A stretch of 64,000 nucleotides of DNA, from NCBI GenBank assembly GCA_030442035.1, contig JAUJEA010000008.1, positions 62,001-126,000 of the forward strand, in the 5' to 3' direction. This stretch comes from Splendidivirga corallicola. GTDB taxonomy: Bacteria; Bacteroidota; Bacteroidia; Cytophagales; Cyclobacteriaceae. Below the pieces are notes generated by a model that was not told the DNA's origin, did not search any database, and worked only from the letters and a program-made list of their open reading frames with translations. The position numbers and the translations under genes were made by a program. Shown piece by piece: positions 28,297 through 37,690 of the stretch (position 1 is its first letter; the number at the start of each line of letters is the position of its first letter).

Positions 28297-29022
28297 ATGA
28301 AATCATTTATCACAATCATTGCCCTTTTGTTTCTACTCTCAACCACCAACGTTGCTTTTTCTCAGATTGACAAGGCAGCAATAATGGGTGCCTGGAAAGC
28401 CGAATTAAAAGATGAAGCAGGTAACCAATTTACAGGGGTTGGTATCATAGCCGATGGTTTTTTCTCGGTAGCTAAGTTCAACATGGATGAAAAAAAGTTT
28501 ATCAGTACCTTGGGAGGCAGCTGGAAACTGGATGGCAATATGCTTAAAGAAACCATTGAATATCACACAGCAGATAAATCAAAGGTTGGCTCAAACATAT
28601 CAAGCGAGATCAAAATGGAAGGAAATACGCTGACTTTTGTAGAGAGTGGTGAAACATGGACAAAGATAGACGATGGCCAGCCGGGAGATCTGTTTGGTGC
28701 CTGGCTCATTACTGGCAGGGACAGAGACGGCCAAATGAATGAAATCCAGGAAGGGCCGAGAAAAACCATGAAGATCCTTTCAGGTACCAGATTCCAATGG
28801 ATTGCTTACAATACTGCTACAGGTGCTTTTTTTGGAACCGGTGGTGGAACCTATACCACCAAGGATGGAAAATATGTAGAGAATATCGAGTTCTTTTCCA
28901 GAGATGGTTCCAGGGTTGGAGCTTCATTGGGATTCAGTTTTGCCCTCAAGGATGGTGATTGGCACCACAAAGGAAAAAGCAGCAAAGGTAATCCTATTTA
29001 CGAGATTTGGAGTTTGAGATAA
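28297..29022 (+). CDS. Secreted protein with two lipocalin-like repeats
   Basis: 241 residues: signal peptide (about 1-22, ending AFSQ), then two related halves. Each begins with GAW (IMGAWKAELKDEAG; LFGAWLITGRDRDG) and contains a glycine-rich strand (LGGSWKLDGNML; TGGGTYTTKDGKY) followed by a GS-type turn (SKVGSNIS; SRVGASLG), suggesting an internal duplication of a lipocalin-like barrel domain. Possible ligand carrier; function unknown. Confidence 0.75.
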   Translation: MKSFITIIALLFLLSTTNVAFSQIDKAAIMGAWKAELKDEAGNQFTGVGIIADGFFSVAKFNMDEKKFISTLGGSWKLDGNMLKETIEYHTADKSKVGSNISSEIKMEGNTLTFVESGETWTKIDDGQPGDLFGAWLITGRDRDGQMNEIQEGPRKTMKILSGTRFQWIAYNTATGAFFGTGGGTYTTKDGKYVENIEFFSRDGSRVGASLGFSFALKDGDWHHKGKSSKGNPIYEIWSLR

Positions 29023-29039
29023 ATGGATCGTACTGAGTG

Positions 29040-29178
29040 CGGAAGTGTTGAGGTGTTTAAGTGTTGAAGTTCAGGCTTGGTTTTAATAGCCAATCTCTAT
29101 TGAAGCCCTATGATAACCGACCCTGAACGCATTGCAAGCAACTTAAATTCTCAAACACCTTTACACTTAAACACTTTA
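29040..29178. repeat. Inverted GTGTTGAGG/CTTAAACAC words between convergent genes
   Basis: GAAGTGTTGAGGTGTTTAAG near 29040-29062 and its opposite-strand counterpart AACACCTTTACACTTAAACAC near 29153-29174 flank the gap between a plus gene and a minus gene. The words are the same as in the 20.4-21.1 kb block. They may form a weak bidirectional terminator. Confidence 0.5.
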
Positions 29179-29179
29179 A

Positions 29180-30271
29180 TCATCGGCTGAGCTCTACGGT
29201 GCTGAGGCCAACTTCCTTGAGCTTGCCTCTCAATTGAATGGCACCGATCGATTTAAGCGAGTACGCATTTTCTTTGGGCAGCAGATCCAGTAAATCGTCG
29301 GAGACAAGAATATTCACTTTATGTTCATTGCAGAGATCCTGTATCCTTGACGAAGTATTCAATACATCTCCGGAATAGGTTATATCTCTTTTAATAATGC
29401 CGATTTCACCAGCAGTTACCCGGCCATAATGAAGACCGGCTTTGAAATCTGGAACTAAGCCATATTTCTGTAGATATTTATCCGACAGTCCATTGATCGT
29501 TTCCCGAATGTCAAAATAACATTTCAGACAACGATTGTCGTTCAACCCGTTTTCAAGTGTCCAGGATACTATCACCTCGTCGCCTACGTATTGGTAAATA
29601 TTTCCTTTGTTATACACAATAGCATCTGTGATGTCAGCATAAAAATCTCTGAGAAGGCTATAGTATTTTTCGTTTCCTAATTTTTCTGCAATGGTGGTTG
29701 AGGACTTTAGATCCAAAAACATAAAAATCCTGTCCTCTTGTCTAGGAGAATGATATCTACCTAATATAAAATCCCATAATATTCCATGACCAAACTTGTA
29801 ATTCATCTGGAGTATCAGTTGGGTTAATCCAACCACAATAGACCAAATTAGTATATTTTTTACATGGAGTGGATTTTTTAGAAAGTCAATATAGGCTTGT
29901 TGTGCTTCAGGTTCGAAGATGGACCCACCGGTTTTTTCTTTTGCTACATAAACTCCAAGAATGAGTGTGATCAATGTGACAATAACAATGTATGAGATAC
30001 ATACTGCTAAGATGCCATAGCCATAAGGCTTGTCCCGAAACCTTTCATTCAAATAAAAAACCAAAAAGATCCCTCCCATCAAACTACCCATAAATGCTGC
30101 AGATACATTGAGGATCAATCCATTCATAAAAGAGTAGTCTGCGGACGGTCCTAATGAAAAATCCGATGCGAGCGTAAAATGATCATAGATGGATATCACC
30201 AGGCCGAAAAGCATCCAAAAGACCATAATGGTTAAAAGAGTCGAAATCTGTCTTCTCAGCTTTTCACTCAT
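29180..30271 (-). CDS. Membrane-bound class III adenylate/guanylate cyclase
   Basis: 363 residues. Four membrane helices (about 11-30, 52-73, 86-108, 138-155) precede a class III cyclase domain (about 180-360). Metal-binding Asp187 (MFLDLKSST) and Asp231 (YVGDE) are present, as are the GDVLNTSSRI residues that hold the transition state. The usual substrate-selecting Lys is Gln227 in IYQYVGD, a pattern I associate with a subset of bacterial cyclases. Likely makes cAMP. Single gene. Confidence 0.85.
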   Translation of the reverse strand: MSEKLRRQISTLLTIMVFWMLFGLVISIYDHFTLASDFSLGPSADYSFMNGLILNVSAAFMGSLMGGIFLVFYLNERFRDKPYGYGILAVCISYIVIVTLITLILGVYVAKEKTGGSIFEPEAQQAYIDFLKNPLHVKNILIWSIVVGLTQLILQMNYKFGHGILWDFILGRYHSPRQEDRIFMFLDLKSSTTIAEKLGNEKYYSLLRDFYADITDAIVYNKGNIYQYVGDEVIVSWTLENGLNDNRCLKCYFDIRETINGLSDKYLQKYGLVPDFKAGLHYGRVTAGEIGIIKRDITYSGDVLNTSSRIQDLCNEHKVNILVSDDLLDLLPKENAYSLKSIGAIQLRGKLKEVGLSTVELSR

Positions 30272-30642
30272 TTTTTAATGATTGGTTATAATTTTAATGA
30301 ACATCAACATATGCACGCTCTATTCCAAAATTAATTCATGAAAGAATAACTATCGCTACTTGGTCAAGTTATTGGTCCTTGTTAAGCACTTCTCATTAGC
30401 CTGCTATCAGGCTTAACAATCATATCCAAAAAGTTGACAAAGTTAAATTAGTAATTAATAATGAGTAATGAATAAGAATAAAACAGGCTTTGTCCCTATC
30501 CAATTGTACGACGAAGAGTATATACTAATCAGGACAAAGGATGAAGTTTTTGTATGTTTTGCTCACATAAATGCTGTGACTTTGGAACTATCCTATTTTT
30601 TTCCTTTGTTGGCTATGAATCGATCAATGAGCTAAGTTCAAT
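30272..30642. other. 371-base divergent intergenic region
   Basis: It separates the cyclase (minus) from the AraC regulator (plus). Near 30450-30475 it contains ATTAATAATGAGTAATGAAT, a word shared (opposite strand) with 21.1 kb. No consensus promoter was defined. Confidence 0.5.
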
Positions 30643-31506
30643 ATGGCTGATCTTTTACGTTATGAGGATCCAACCCTCGGATCATATATTGGTTTGCTTC
30701 CCTTTCGGAATGAGCTGCTCATTGAGCAACAAAATGGCAGTGTAACGCATTACACTATTATATGGATCAGAGCTTGTAAGTATTGTGTGCTTGATATTGA
30801 TTTTGAAGAAGTTCACATCAAACGTGATGCGATCGTTTTTTTATCTCCGTATCAAAGGTTAAATATTAAAAAAGGGTTTCCGGATTCCGGGGTTTCCATA
30901 TGTTTTAATCATTCATTCTGCACCGAGCTACACCGGGAAGAGGCCCCCTGTAACGGTTTGCTCTTTAATGGCACACTTCCATCTGTCATTCACAATCCGG
31001 ATAATAAACTCGAGCCCGAGCTTGACCTGCTAATTAAAATTATGGAAAGGGAGTTTAAAAAAAAGGATGAAATGCAGGAGGAAATGTTACGCATTTTATT
31101 AAAACAAATGGTGATTCATTGTACAAGATCAGCTAAGAATGTATGGAAACAAAAGTATTCATTGAATAATACCTCTTTGAATACGGTAAGACAATTTAGT
31201 GCACTCGTTGAACAACATTTCAGGGAAAAACGAAAGGTGAGTGATTACGCCACATTATTGAATAAGTCAGCCAAAACAATATCCAATTTATTCCATACTC
31301 AATCTAGCAAATCTCCCAAGGCCGTTATACGCGATAGAATCATTCTGGAGTCAAAACGTCTCCTGATCCATTCAAATAAAAGCGTCAAGGAAATAGCACA
31401 TGAGCTGGGCTTCGAAAATCCGGCTGACTTTAGCCGATATTTTACCAATGCCACGGGTTTGTCGCCACAATATTTCAGAAACCACATAGAAAAGGAAAAA
31501 TTGTGA
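30643..31506 (+). CDS. AraC-family transcriptional regulator
   Basis: 287 residues. The N-terminal part (about 1-130) looks like a cupin-type sensor, and the C-terminal part (about 185-285) is the two-HTH AraC domain, with KVSDYATLLNKSAKTISNLF, the hinge KSPKAVIRDRIILESKRLL and the second HTH SVKEIAHELGFENPADFSRYF. It precedes the redoxin gene on the same strand (67 bases apart), a likely target. Confidence 0.9.
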   Translation: MADLLRYEDPTLGSYIGLLPFRNELLIEQQNGSVTHYTIIWIRACKYCVLDIDFEEVHIKRDAIVFLSPYQRLNIKKGFPDSGVSICFNHSFCTELHREEAPCNGLLFNGTLPSVIHNPDNKLEPELDLLIKIMEREFKKKDEMQEEMLRILLKQMVIHCTRSAKNVWKQKYSLNNTSLNTVRQFSALVEQHFREKRKVSDYATLLNKSAKTISNLFHTQSSKSPKAVIRDRIILESKRLLIHSNKSVKEIAHELGFENPADFSRYFTNATGLSPQYFRNHIEKEKL

Positions 31507-31573
31507 TGACTTCGGGAAACATCGCTATTTACTTCTTTAACAAGACTTAAGAGTTTTACAAGAAAACTCATCT

Positions 31574-32116
31574 ATGAAATTACAAACAGGGACATCCCTA
31601 CCTGCTTTTTCCACTATTGATGTTTATGGCAACACAATTTCTTCAGAGAAGTTACGAGGAAAAAAAATCTTAATATCTTTCTTCCGGGGAGCCTCTTGTC
31701 CATTTTGCAACCTACACATACGTGACATCCTGCGATCCAATCTGAATACCGACGATCTGACAATGGTATTTTTCTTCACTTCTTCTCAGGAAGAAATATT
31801 GCAGCATACTAATAATTCTAAAACCAACTTCAGATTGATCGCCGACCCAAACCTGAAATACTATAATCTTTTTGGTATAGAGAAGTCCAGGGCCGGGATG
31901 TTCAAAGCTATGTTTAGGATCAAACGATTCATAAGAATTTTCTCCGAAGGTTTGTTTAGCATGAGATCAATGATGGACATTCCAACTGTTCCGGCAGATT
32001 TTCTTATCAATGAACAAGGTAATATCGAGAGAGTTTACTATGGTAAGGATTACGGAGATCACCTTCCCATAGATGAAATCAGGAGATGGGTGGGAAAACC
32101 AATTTCTCTCGGTTAG
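31574..32116 (+). CDS. AhpC/TSA-type peroxiredoxin-like protein
   Basis: 180 residues with a thioredoxin fold. The active site is C42-P-F-C45 (FFRGASCPFCNLHIR), as in AhpC-TSA_2/redoxin-like proteins. It probably reduces peroxides or acts as a thiol-disulfide enzyme; no signal peptide is seen, so it is cytoplasmic. It follows an AraC regulator, and its 3' end overlaps the convergent glycosyltransferase-like gene by 38 bases. Confidence 0.85.
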   Translation: MKLQTGTSLPAFSTIDVYGNTISSEKLRGKKILISFFRGASCPFCNLHIRDILRSNLNTDDLTMVFFFTSSQEEILQHTNNSKTNFRLIADPNLKYYNLFGIEKSRAGMFKAMFRIKRFIRIFSEGLFSMRSMMDIPTVPADFLINEQGNIERVYYGKDYGDHLPIDEIRRWVGKPISLG

Positions 32117-32960
32117 CAGCGTTTTGGTTCTCCAAATATTTTTTTCGCCAAAACTGATCGTCGAATTTTCTTGGAAAAGGTATGGAGATATGTTTGTCTC
32201 TAAAGCCTTTTAACTGGTAGGCCGTATTAAAGCCACAGGCGGAGAATATTTTATCTGCCACTGGAAACCAATGAAAAGCATGCGTACTATCAATCAATAT
32301 TCCCGGCTCCGGTGTATCTACAGGTATGTTTGAAATGATAACCCAATATGGTTCTTTGTTTTCCAATCTGGCAGTCTCAACTGCATATTCTATAATTTGT
32401 TCCAATTCCTCCTTATGAAAAGCATGCACGATAAGCCAAATGGGAGAATCAATATGATTAATTTGATCCCCGGTCTTATCTGCATCAGGATCAGGATATT
32501 TCAACAACATGGTCGTGATGTTACCTGATGAAGCATTGATAAAAGCTTCATGATCATTTTCCAGGGGTTCCAGTTTGATCACCTTATGGAAATGAAAGTT
32601 GGTAGCTTTCAGAAACGGCTTGTAATTTTTCCAGATTAATCTTCTGGCGATATAGGTAAGTTTCAAATCCTTTTCTTCAAAGATCCAATCCAATTCTCCT
32701 AAGAGACCATTGGGAAAAGCGTCTAAGTAAATTTGTTTGATATTCGATTTTCGGATGAGGTTCTTTAAGTGTTTCTTATATACATTAAAGATTTTTGATA
32801 GATCCGGTTCTACAAACAGGATTTTACGCTCGTCAAATAATTGAAATGCAAGGTCATTGGAGGTGAGAATCTTAAAATTATGAATGTTTAAATTTTCGGA
32901 TAACACTTTTATCCGCATTAAATGTCCCATACCCCCTCCCATTGCATAAAAGAGTACCAT
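32079..32960 (-). CDS. MurG/GT28-like glycosyltransferase
   Basis: 293 residues. The start (YAMGGGMGHLMR, glycine-rich loop followed by Arg) and the C-terminal region (IFSACGFNTAYQLKG followed by ISIPFPRKFDDQFWRKKYL) follow the GT-B pattern of MurG-like transferases, with the acceptor loop first and the nucleotide-sugar site last. It is shorter than MurG. It overlaps the preceding lipoprotein gene by one base (TAATG), so the two are translationally coupled. Likely transfers a sugar from a UDP-sugar to a lipid or glycan; the acceptor is unknown. Confidence 0.72.
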   Translation of the reverse strand: MVLFYAMGGGMGHLMRIKVLSENLNIHNFKILTSNDLAFQLFDERKILFVEPDLSKIFNVYKKHLKNLIRKSNIKQIYLDAFPNGLLGELDWIFEEKDLKLTYIARRLIWKNYKPFLKATNFHFHKVIKLEPLENDHEAFINASSGNITTMLLKYPDPDADKTGDQINHIDSPIWLIVHAFHKEELEQIIEYAVETARLENKEPYWVIISNIPVDTPEPGILIDSTHAFHWFPVADKIFSACGFNTAYQLKGFRDKHISIPFPRKFDDQFWRKKYLENQNAANREKLVFPPIS

Positions 32961-33619
32961 TATTTTCCCCTTCTCAGAAGTTCGGCAATCAATATAAATT
33001 TTTCGGTCTCCTTCAGAGGATCTATCATCAAAATGGCTGGTGTCAGCGATGCATCAAAACCTCTTAGCAAATATTTGTCACCGATCCTTTTGGCATCTGA
33101 ATTACCGGATGAAAGACGTAAAGAGAGTACTTCTTCATCATTCTGTTCAATTTTTATTCTTCCTCCTTCCTTCATTTTCATTTCAAAGGCATTGGTCATT
33201 TCTTCATTATCGGCGATCTTAATTCTGCCCTCTTTGTATTTCACCTTCCAAAGTAAATTCTCTTCATGGTTTCTTAACTTAAAACCATCTTCTTTGTATT
33301 TTATCACAAATTGCACTGCATCGTAGGCATCATAATATTTTCTCTTATCTTCTTTTAACAAACCAAAATACTGCTTATCCGGTGTTTGTATTAACGTTTG
33401 TCCTTCTTCCAACCTGATTTCAGCCAAACCCTCATTGTTGGGAGAGTTGATATAAAAATATTTTGTGGCAGTTCTTTCTCCGGCAGCGGTCACTTCAGTC
33501 TCATCACTTTCAGATTGTACATTTTCACTTTGTCGTGAGTTACAACCCAAAATTGATAACATACAAAACAAGCTACCTATTAAAGAGATGGATGTAATGG
33601 TCGATTTCATTTTTTTCAT
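32960..33619 (-). CDS. Lipoprotein of unknown function in the glycosyltransferase locus
   Basis: About 219 residues from ATG 33619 (MKKMKSTITS); an ATG 11 codons upstream is less likely. Lipobox LSILGC, then a Ser/Glu-rich linker and a beta-rich C-terminal region with repeated short strands (GLLKEDKRKYYDAYDA, LLWKVKYKEGRIKI, EMKMKEGGRIKI). The start lies inside the 3' end of the GT4 gene by 47 bases, and the stop overlaps the next gene. No family recognised; its coupling to both transferases suggests a role in glycan handling. Confidence 0.68.
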   Translation of the reverse strand: MKKMKSTITSISLIGSLFCMLSILGCNSRQSENVQSESDETEVTAAGERTATKYFYINSPNNEGLAEIRLEEGQTLIQTPDKQYFGLLKEDKRKYYDAYDAVQFVIKYKEDGFKLRNHEENLLWKVKYKEGRIKIADNEEMTNAFEMKMKEGGRIKIEQNDEEVLSLRLSSGNSDAKRIGDKYLLRGFDASLTPAILMIDPLKETEKFILIAELLRRGK

Positions 33620-34676
33620 TGTATTCGATTTCGATTGTTTTTTTAAGTTCAATACCCAGCTCCTGCCTTTCCTTAGAACTCATTTTTATAAATTTATGAA
33701 AAACAAATCTGCATTCCGAAAGATCTCCGGGTTCGAAGAGCATTCCATTTTTATCAGGATGAATAACATCCTTTATGCCATCCACAGCGGTAGCAATAAC
33801 GGGAATGCCTAATCCTCCTGCTTCAAGCAGCACATTGGGCATACCATCGTAAAAGGAAGGGATGGCCATGGCATCGCAGCACAAATAATATTTTAGTAAT
33901 TCAAACCTATCCATAAATGGCAAATAAGAAAAGCTAACAGATCCATTGTTCAGTATTTCTTCCAGTTTTTGATCCAAGTCCCCAATAAATAAAAAATGGA
34001 GGTTGTTGGAAAATTTTGGGTCTTTCAGACTTTCGATCAAAAAGTTCCCACCCTTTTTTGGCTTCAGATGACCAAACAGACCAATGCAAAGTTTTTGATC
34101 ACAATGTTTCTCTCGCCACTTTTTTGAGAATTCAATTTCACTTTGACTGGGAGTCCAGTTGACCACATCGATACCATTTGGCACAAATTCAACCTTAGCA
34201 TTGCTCAGAAGTTGTTTTATTTTCCATTGTTTCTCCTTGCTCACAACACATATTTTTTCTGATGTTGTCAAAGCGTCTATCAATATGTCTCGTTTTCTTG
34301 GTGTAAAGATGGATGTATCAAAATCATTACCTCTTAATAGTGTAATCAATGGCTTCCCAATCCACTTGGCATAAATAGGTCCTGCCAGCAAAGACAAATA
34401 TCCGCCGAAACAGATCAGTTGATCGGTTTCCATTTTTTTCACTACATTCCATCCACGATTAAGTGTATGAGATTCACTCTCCTCAAAAGGAATGAGTGTG
34501 TAACTACCATTGATCTGTTCTATCGTTTTAAACCCATCACCGGATCTATTGGCGAAATGAACCACATCAATTTGAAAACCTCTTTTTCTCAACCCATGTA
34601 CAATCCTGTCACATGATTGGGACATGCCACCCCTTTGAGGTGGGTAGTTATCAGTGAGCCATAGCAGTCTATTCAT
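33573..34676 (-). CDS. Glycosyltransferase family 4 (GT4)
   Basis: 367 residues, GT-B fold. N-terminal LTDNYPPQRGGMSQSCDRI is typical of GT4, and the C-terminal donor site is present: IPSFYDGMPNVLLEAGGLGIPVIAT, in which E-x(7)-E is reduced to the second Glu region. It transfers a sugar from a nucleotide-sugar donor with retention of configuration. Probably makes a surface glycan or glycolipid. Confidence 0.87.
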   Translation of the reverse strand: MNRLLWLTDNYPPQRGGMSQSCDRIVHGLRKRGFQIDVVHFANRSGDGFKTIEQINGSYTLIPFEESESHTLNRGWNVVKKMETDQLICFGGYLSLLAGPIYAKWIGKPLITLLRGNDFDTSIFTPRKRDILIDALTTSEKICVVSKEKQWKIKQLLSNAKVEFVPNGIDVVNWTPSQSEIEFSKKWREKHCDQKLCIGLFGHLKPKKGGNFLIESLKDPKFSNNLHFLFIGDLDQKLEEILNNGSVSFSYLPFMDRFELLKYYLCCDAMAIPSFYDGMPNVLLEAGGLGIPVIATAVDGIKDVIHPDKNGMLFEPGDLSECRFVFHKFIKMSSKERQELGIELKKTIEIEYNEKNEIDHYIHLFNR

Positions 34677-34814
34677 TCTTTGATTGGGAGGTTTAAGAGT
34701 TTTGAGTTTTTAGTTTTGAATTTTGAGTTAAAAAAAATTGCACTATTGGTTTCTCCTAGAGAAAGGTGATATGATGACCTCTGTGAATACAAACAAATAC
34801 TTTTTCAGGCTTTG

Positions 34815-35852
34815 CTAACTATCGAAGATGGTAGCATTGCCATCATCTGTCATATATTGTGTCTCATCCTCATAGTCGAAGGTTTCGTAATCGTAGCTGT
34901 CAAAATATCCACCCGACCACATGACCATGGGAAGAATGGGGTCAATCAGAGGTTCGTCCCGTTCATGTTCTATGGCTTCAGTCCTTTCCGTTTGATACCC
35001 ATTTCGTTCTACAAGAAAACTGTAGATATACTCAATAGAACCAAAAAATGTTTTAACAGGGAGGACATGGTTCTTTCCGCTGATTTTCGATTTGCCTTTC
35101 AATTTGAATATATAATTCCCGTTATCTTCACTAAAAAGAATTTCAGCCGGAAGATTAGTAGATTTTAATTCATATTTTTCTTTGGGAATGGTCATCTTGA
35201 TAAAATAACGATGCACGATTTTCGACTTGGTCTTATATTTCCTCTTTCCGCTGGATGATGTTTTCCAATAACTAAAATCTTTAATATCATCACCCACTAT
35301 AAAGTCAAGGTACGAACCGTCCAATAGCATCACACTTCCCAAAATATGCTTTGGCTGATATAGTTTAAGGTTTCTTCCGTTGACCTTATGTTTATCTGGT
35401 GTTAATGCTTTCCTAGGAACCCTAAAATCCAGATTGGCAGATAACTTAGCATTCTCTCCCGCTTTGTTTTTGAGGACTTCCAAAAGTGGGAAGAAGAACA
35501 ACCTTAAATAGTTATTGAGATTACGATGCTTGAACTTAGCAATCCTCATACTTTGAAATATAATAAGGGCTATTAATATGATGGGTAAAAGAATCAAAAA
35601 GGCCTGACCTGATTCCGCCACTATTACGGTAACAAAAATGCTGCTAATGACGGTAAACACGATCAAAACTACCAGCCAGACATTCATTCTTTTTAAGGCC
35701 TTATCCCCGAAAGTGTCATAGGCAACTGCCTTGTTCAGAAATCCCAACCATTTTCGAATAGTGAAAGTACTGCTGATCGTTTTTTCCTTAATAAACTGCT
35801 TTTGCTGTGGAGATAACGAATTATAAAATGAAATTGCTTTGGAAGCGCTCAT
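34815..35852 (-). CDS. Membrane protein of unknown function between two glycosyltransferase genes
   Basis: 345 residues. Two membrane helices (about 58-80 and 85-103) separate a short cytoplasmic N-terminal helix from a large soluble, lysine-rich domain (about 115-285) with many beta strands, and an acidic tail (DSYDYETFDYEDETQYMTDD). No family recognised. It lies between the two GT4 genes, 18 bases before the next gene on its strand, so it likely belongs to the same transcription unit. Confidence 0.7.
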   Translation of the reverse strand: MSASKAISFYNSLSPQQKQFIKEKTISSTFTIRKWLGFLNKAVAYDTFGDKALKRMNVWLVVLIVFTVISSIFVTVIVAESGQAFLILLPIILIALIIFQSMRIAKFKHRNLNNYLRLFFFPLLEVLKNKAGENAKLSANLDFRVPRKALTPDKHKVNGRNLKLYQPKHILGSVMLLDGSYLDFIVGDDIKDFSYWKTSSSGKRKYKTKSKIVHRYFIKMTIPKEKYELKSTNLPAEILFSEDNGNYIFKLKGKSKISGKNHVLPVKTFFGSIEYIYSFLVERNGYQTERTEAIEHERDEPLIDPILPMVMWSGGYFDSYDYETFDYEDETQYMTDDGNATIFDS

Positions 35853-35870
35853 GCTTAAATCTATTTTTTT

Positions 35871-37019
35871 CTAATAAACCAGTAATTTCTCATAAATACC
35901 AGACATCCTTTGCCTAATTTTCTCCCAGGTGAATTGGACTCTTATTTTTTCAATGCCATTGGTTGAAAGTGTTTCGAGAAAATCCGGATTGTCTAACAAA
36001 ATCCTTATGCATTTGGCTAAATCCGCAGGCCTGCCCGCCCGAAACAATTTTGCTTCTACATCCGACACTACTATTTCTCTCACAACCGGCAGATCTGAGG
36101 CGATTACCGGTGTTCCATTGGCCAGGCTTTCAAATATCTTTAAGGGCGAACATCCCTGTTTAAGATTCCTGCTACATTCAATCAATGGTGCCACACTAAA
36201 CCTTGCGTGTTGAATCATAACATTCAGTTCATTCTTTTCCAATTGATCCTTCCAGATGATCCTGGAAGAGACATCAAGTTTTTCTGCTAGCTTTTTTAGT
36301 GGGCGGGCAAATTTTTCTTTATGTGAGGAACATATTACCAAATAAAAATCCTCCTTATCTCTTAAATAGGTCAGCGACTTGATTAAAACATCTACTCCCT
36401 GCCAGGGTTGCAATGCGCCAAAATAGATCATATAGTTTTCCGGAAGGTTTTCGGCTTGCGGGTTTTTGATCGGAATATCTGCACCATTGGTCACCACTTC
36501 AATTTTTTCTGCTTGAACACCTCTTTGTTCTAAATATTTTCTTATTGTTTGAGATGGGCAAATAATAAGTTCTGATTTGAGCAAACAAGTTTGTTCCAAT
36601 GCTTCCACTTTTTTCAATGTATCCCTGGAAATAGATGGATAGCGATATGGCAGTTCTATTGAAGGCAATCCGTTCACCTCGAAAACCGGAATGATGTGTT
36701 TATGGTTCAATACAGCCATTCCTCCCCAAATGTCCCTGAAATGCCCGAAAATCATATTGTACTGATTGGAGAGAATGTTATTAACCTCATGTGAAAATAA
36801 ACTGGCTCTCTTAAGGAAATTTGTTTCTTCTACTTTGATTGGAAAATGATCATAAGATCCCTGAACTGATTCAATTGTTTTGCCAGGAAGTGTAAGAAGG
36901 AGTGTATCAGGAAAATCAGTTTGTAGCTGCGAAACCATCTGTGTTATATGGGTTGCAGCACCCTTAAAAGAAGGGAACTGATCAAACGCTATATAAACTG
37001 ATCGGTAGTTTGATCTCAA
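35871..37019 (-). CDS. Glycosyltransferase family 4 (GT4)
   Basis: 382 residues. N-terminal GAATHITQMVSQLQ glycine loop, ELIICPSQTIRKYL, then YFGALQPWQGVDVLIKSL and the donor-site pattern FEVSLANGTPVIASDLP-like (FESLANGTPVIASDLPVVRE). Second GT4 in the locus; the upstream-most gene on this strand, 200 bases beyond the cold shock gene. Donor and acceptor unknown. Confidence 0.87.
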   Translation of the reverse strand: MRSNYRSVYIAFDQFPSFKGAATHITQMVSQLQTDFPDTLLLTLPGKTIESVQGSYDHFPIKVEETNFLKRASLFSHEVNNILSNQYNMIFGHFRDIWGGMAVLNHKHIIPVFEVNGLPSIELPYRYPSISRDTLKKVEALEQTCLLKSELIICPSQTIRKYLEQRGVQAEKIEVVTNGADIPIKNPQAENLPENYMIYFGALQPWQGVDVLIKSLTYLRDKEDFYLVICSSHKEKFARPLKKLAEKLDVSSRIIWKDQLEKNELNVMIQHARFSVAPLIECSRNLKQGCSPLKIFESLANGTPVIASDLPVVREIVVSDVEAKLFRAGRPADLAKCIRILLDNPDFLETLSTNGIEKIRVQFTWEKIRQRMSGIYEKLLVY

Positions 37020-37171
37020 GATTCAACAAAATTTGTTCATGTTATAATGGTCTCAAATTAATCAAAAAAGAAGGTAAGTAAAAAAACGGGTATTCTCATG
37101 TATTTGATCGAGCTAAAAAAATGGAGGTGTGAAACTTATTAATTAAACTTTGCCAATTAATCTTTGGACAT

Positions 37172-37203
37172 AAAAAAAGCCTAAGTTATTTCCAAAGGCT
37201 TTT
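37172..37203 (-). terminator. Intrinsic terminator of the cold shock gene
   Basis: AAAGCCT (37176-37182) pairs with AGGCTTT (37197-37203) with a run of A/T, 25 bases after the cold shock stop codon on the minus strand. Confidence 0.8.
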
Positions 37204-37227
37204 GTCTTGAATCCTTTGAAAACAGAA

Positions 37228-37419
37228 CTATATCAATTTCACGTTTACTGCGTTTAATCCTTTTCTACCTTCTTTCAATTCGAAACTAACTTCATCGTCC
37301 TCTTTGATTTCATCGACGAGGCCAGATACATGGACAAAATATTCGTTGTCCGATTCGGCGTCTTTAATAAATCCGAACCCTTTAGATTCATTAAAGAACT
37401 TTACTTTTCCTTCTTTCAT
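37228..37419 (-). CDS. Cold shock domain protein (CspA family)
   Basis: 63 residues from ATG 37419. RNP1 (KGFGFI) and RNP2-like (YFVHVS) motifs, ending in NAVNVKLI. It binds single-stranded RNA/DNA and melts mRNA structure at low temperature. The frame extends seven codons upstream to another ATG, but the family starts with KEGKVKFFN. A 270-base upstream region free of genes is consistent with the long leaders of such mRNAs. Confidence 0.92.
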   Translation of the reverse strand: MKEGKVKFFNESKGFGFIKDAESDNEYFVHVSGLVDEIKEDDEVSFELKEGRKGLNAVNVKLI

Positions 37420-37690
37420 GAGTAAATAATTTATTTTCAATTGCCTTATGAAATTCGATAAATTTTGTACTGCCCGTTAGTAGTAAGTGGGGATTCTAAA
37501 ATTTATTCTCATTTCATAAATAAAATTTTATTGTATGTAAATTATCATGTTTTTTTTAGAATTTCATTGTTTATTTCGGGGTTTTTCGAAAAAATTTATA
37601 AAGCGCTAAAAACACACAATTAAAAGAAAAGTCTAAAGAGATTGAATTTTACTATCGATAAACCACAAAAAATTCAAATCATAAATAGTT

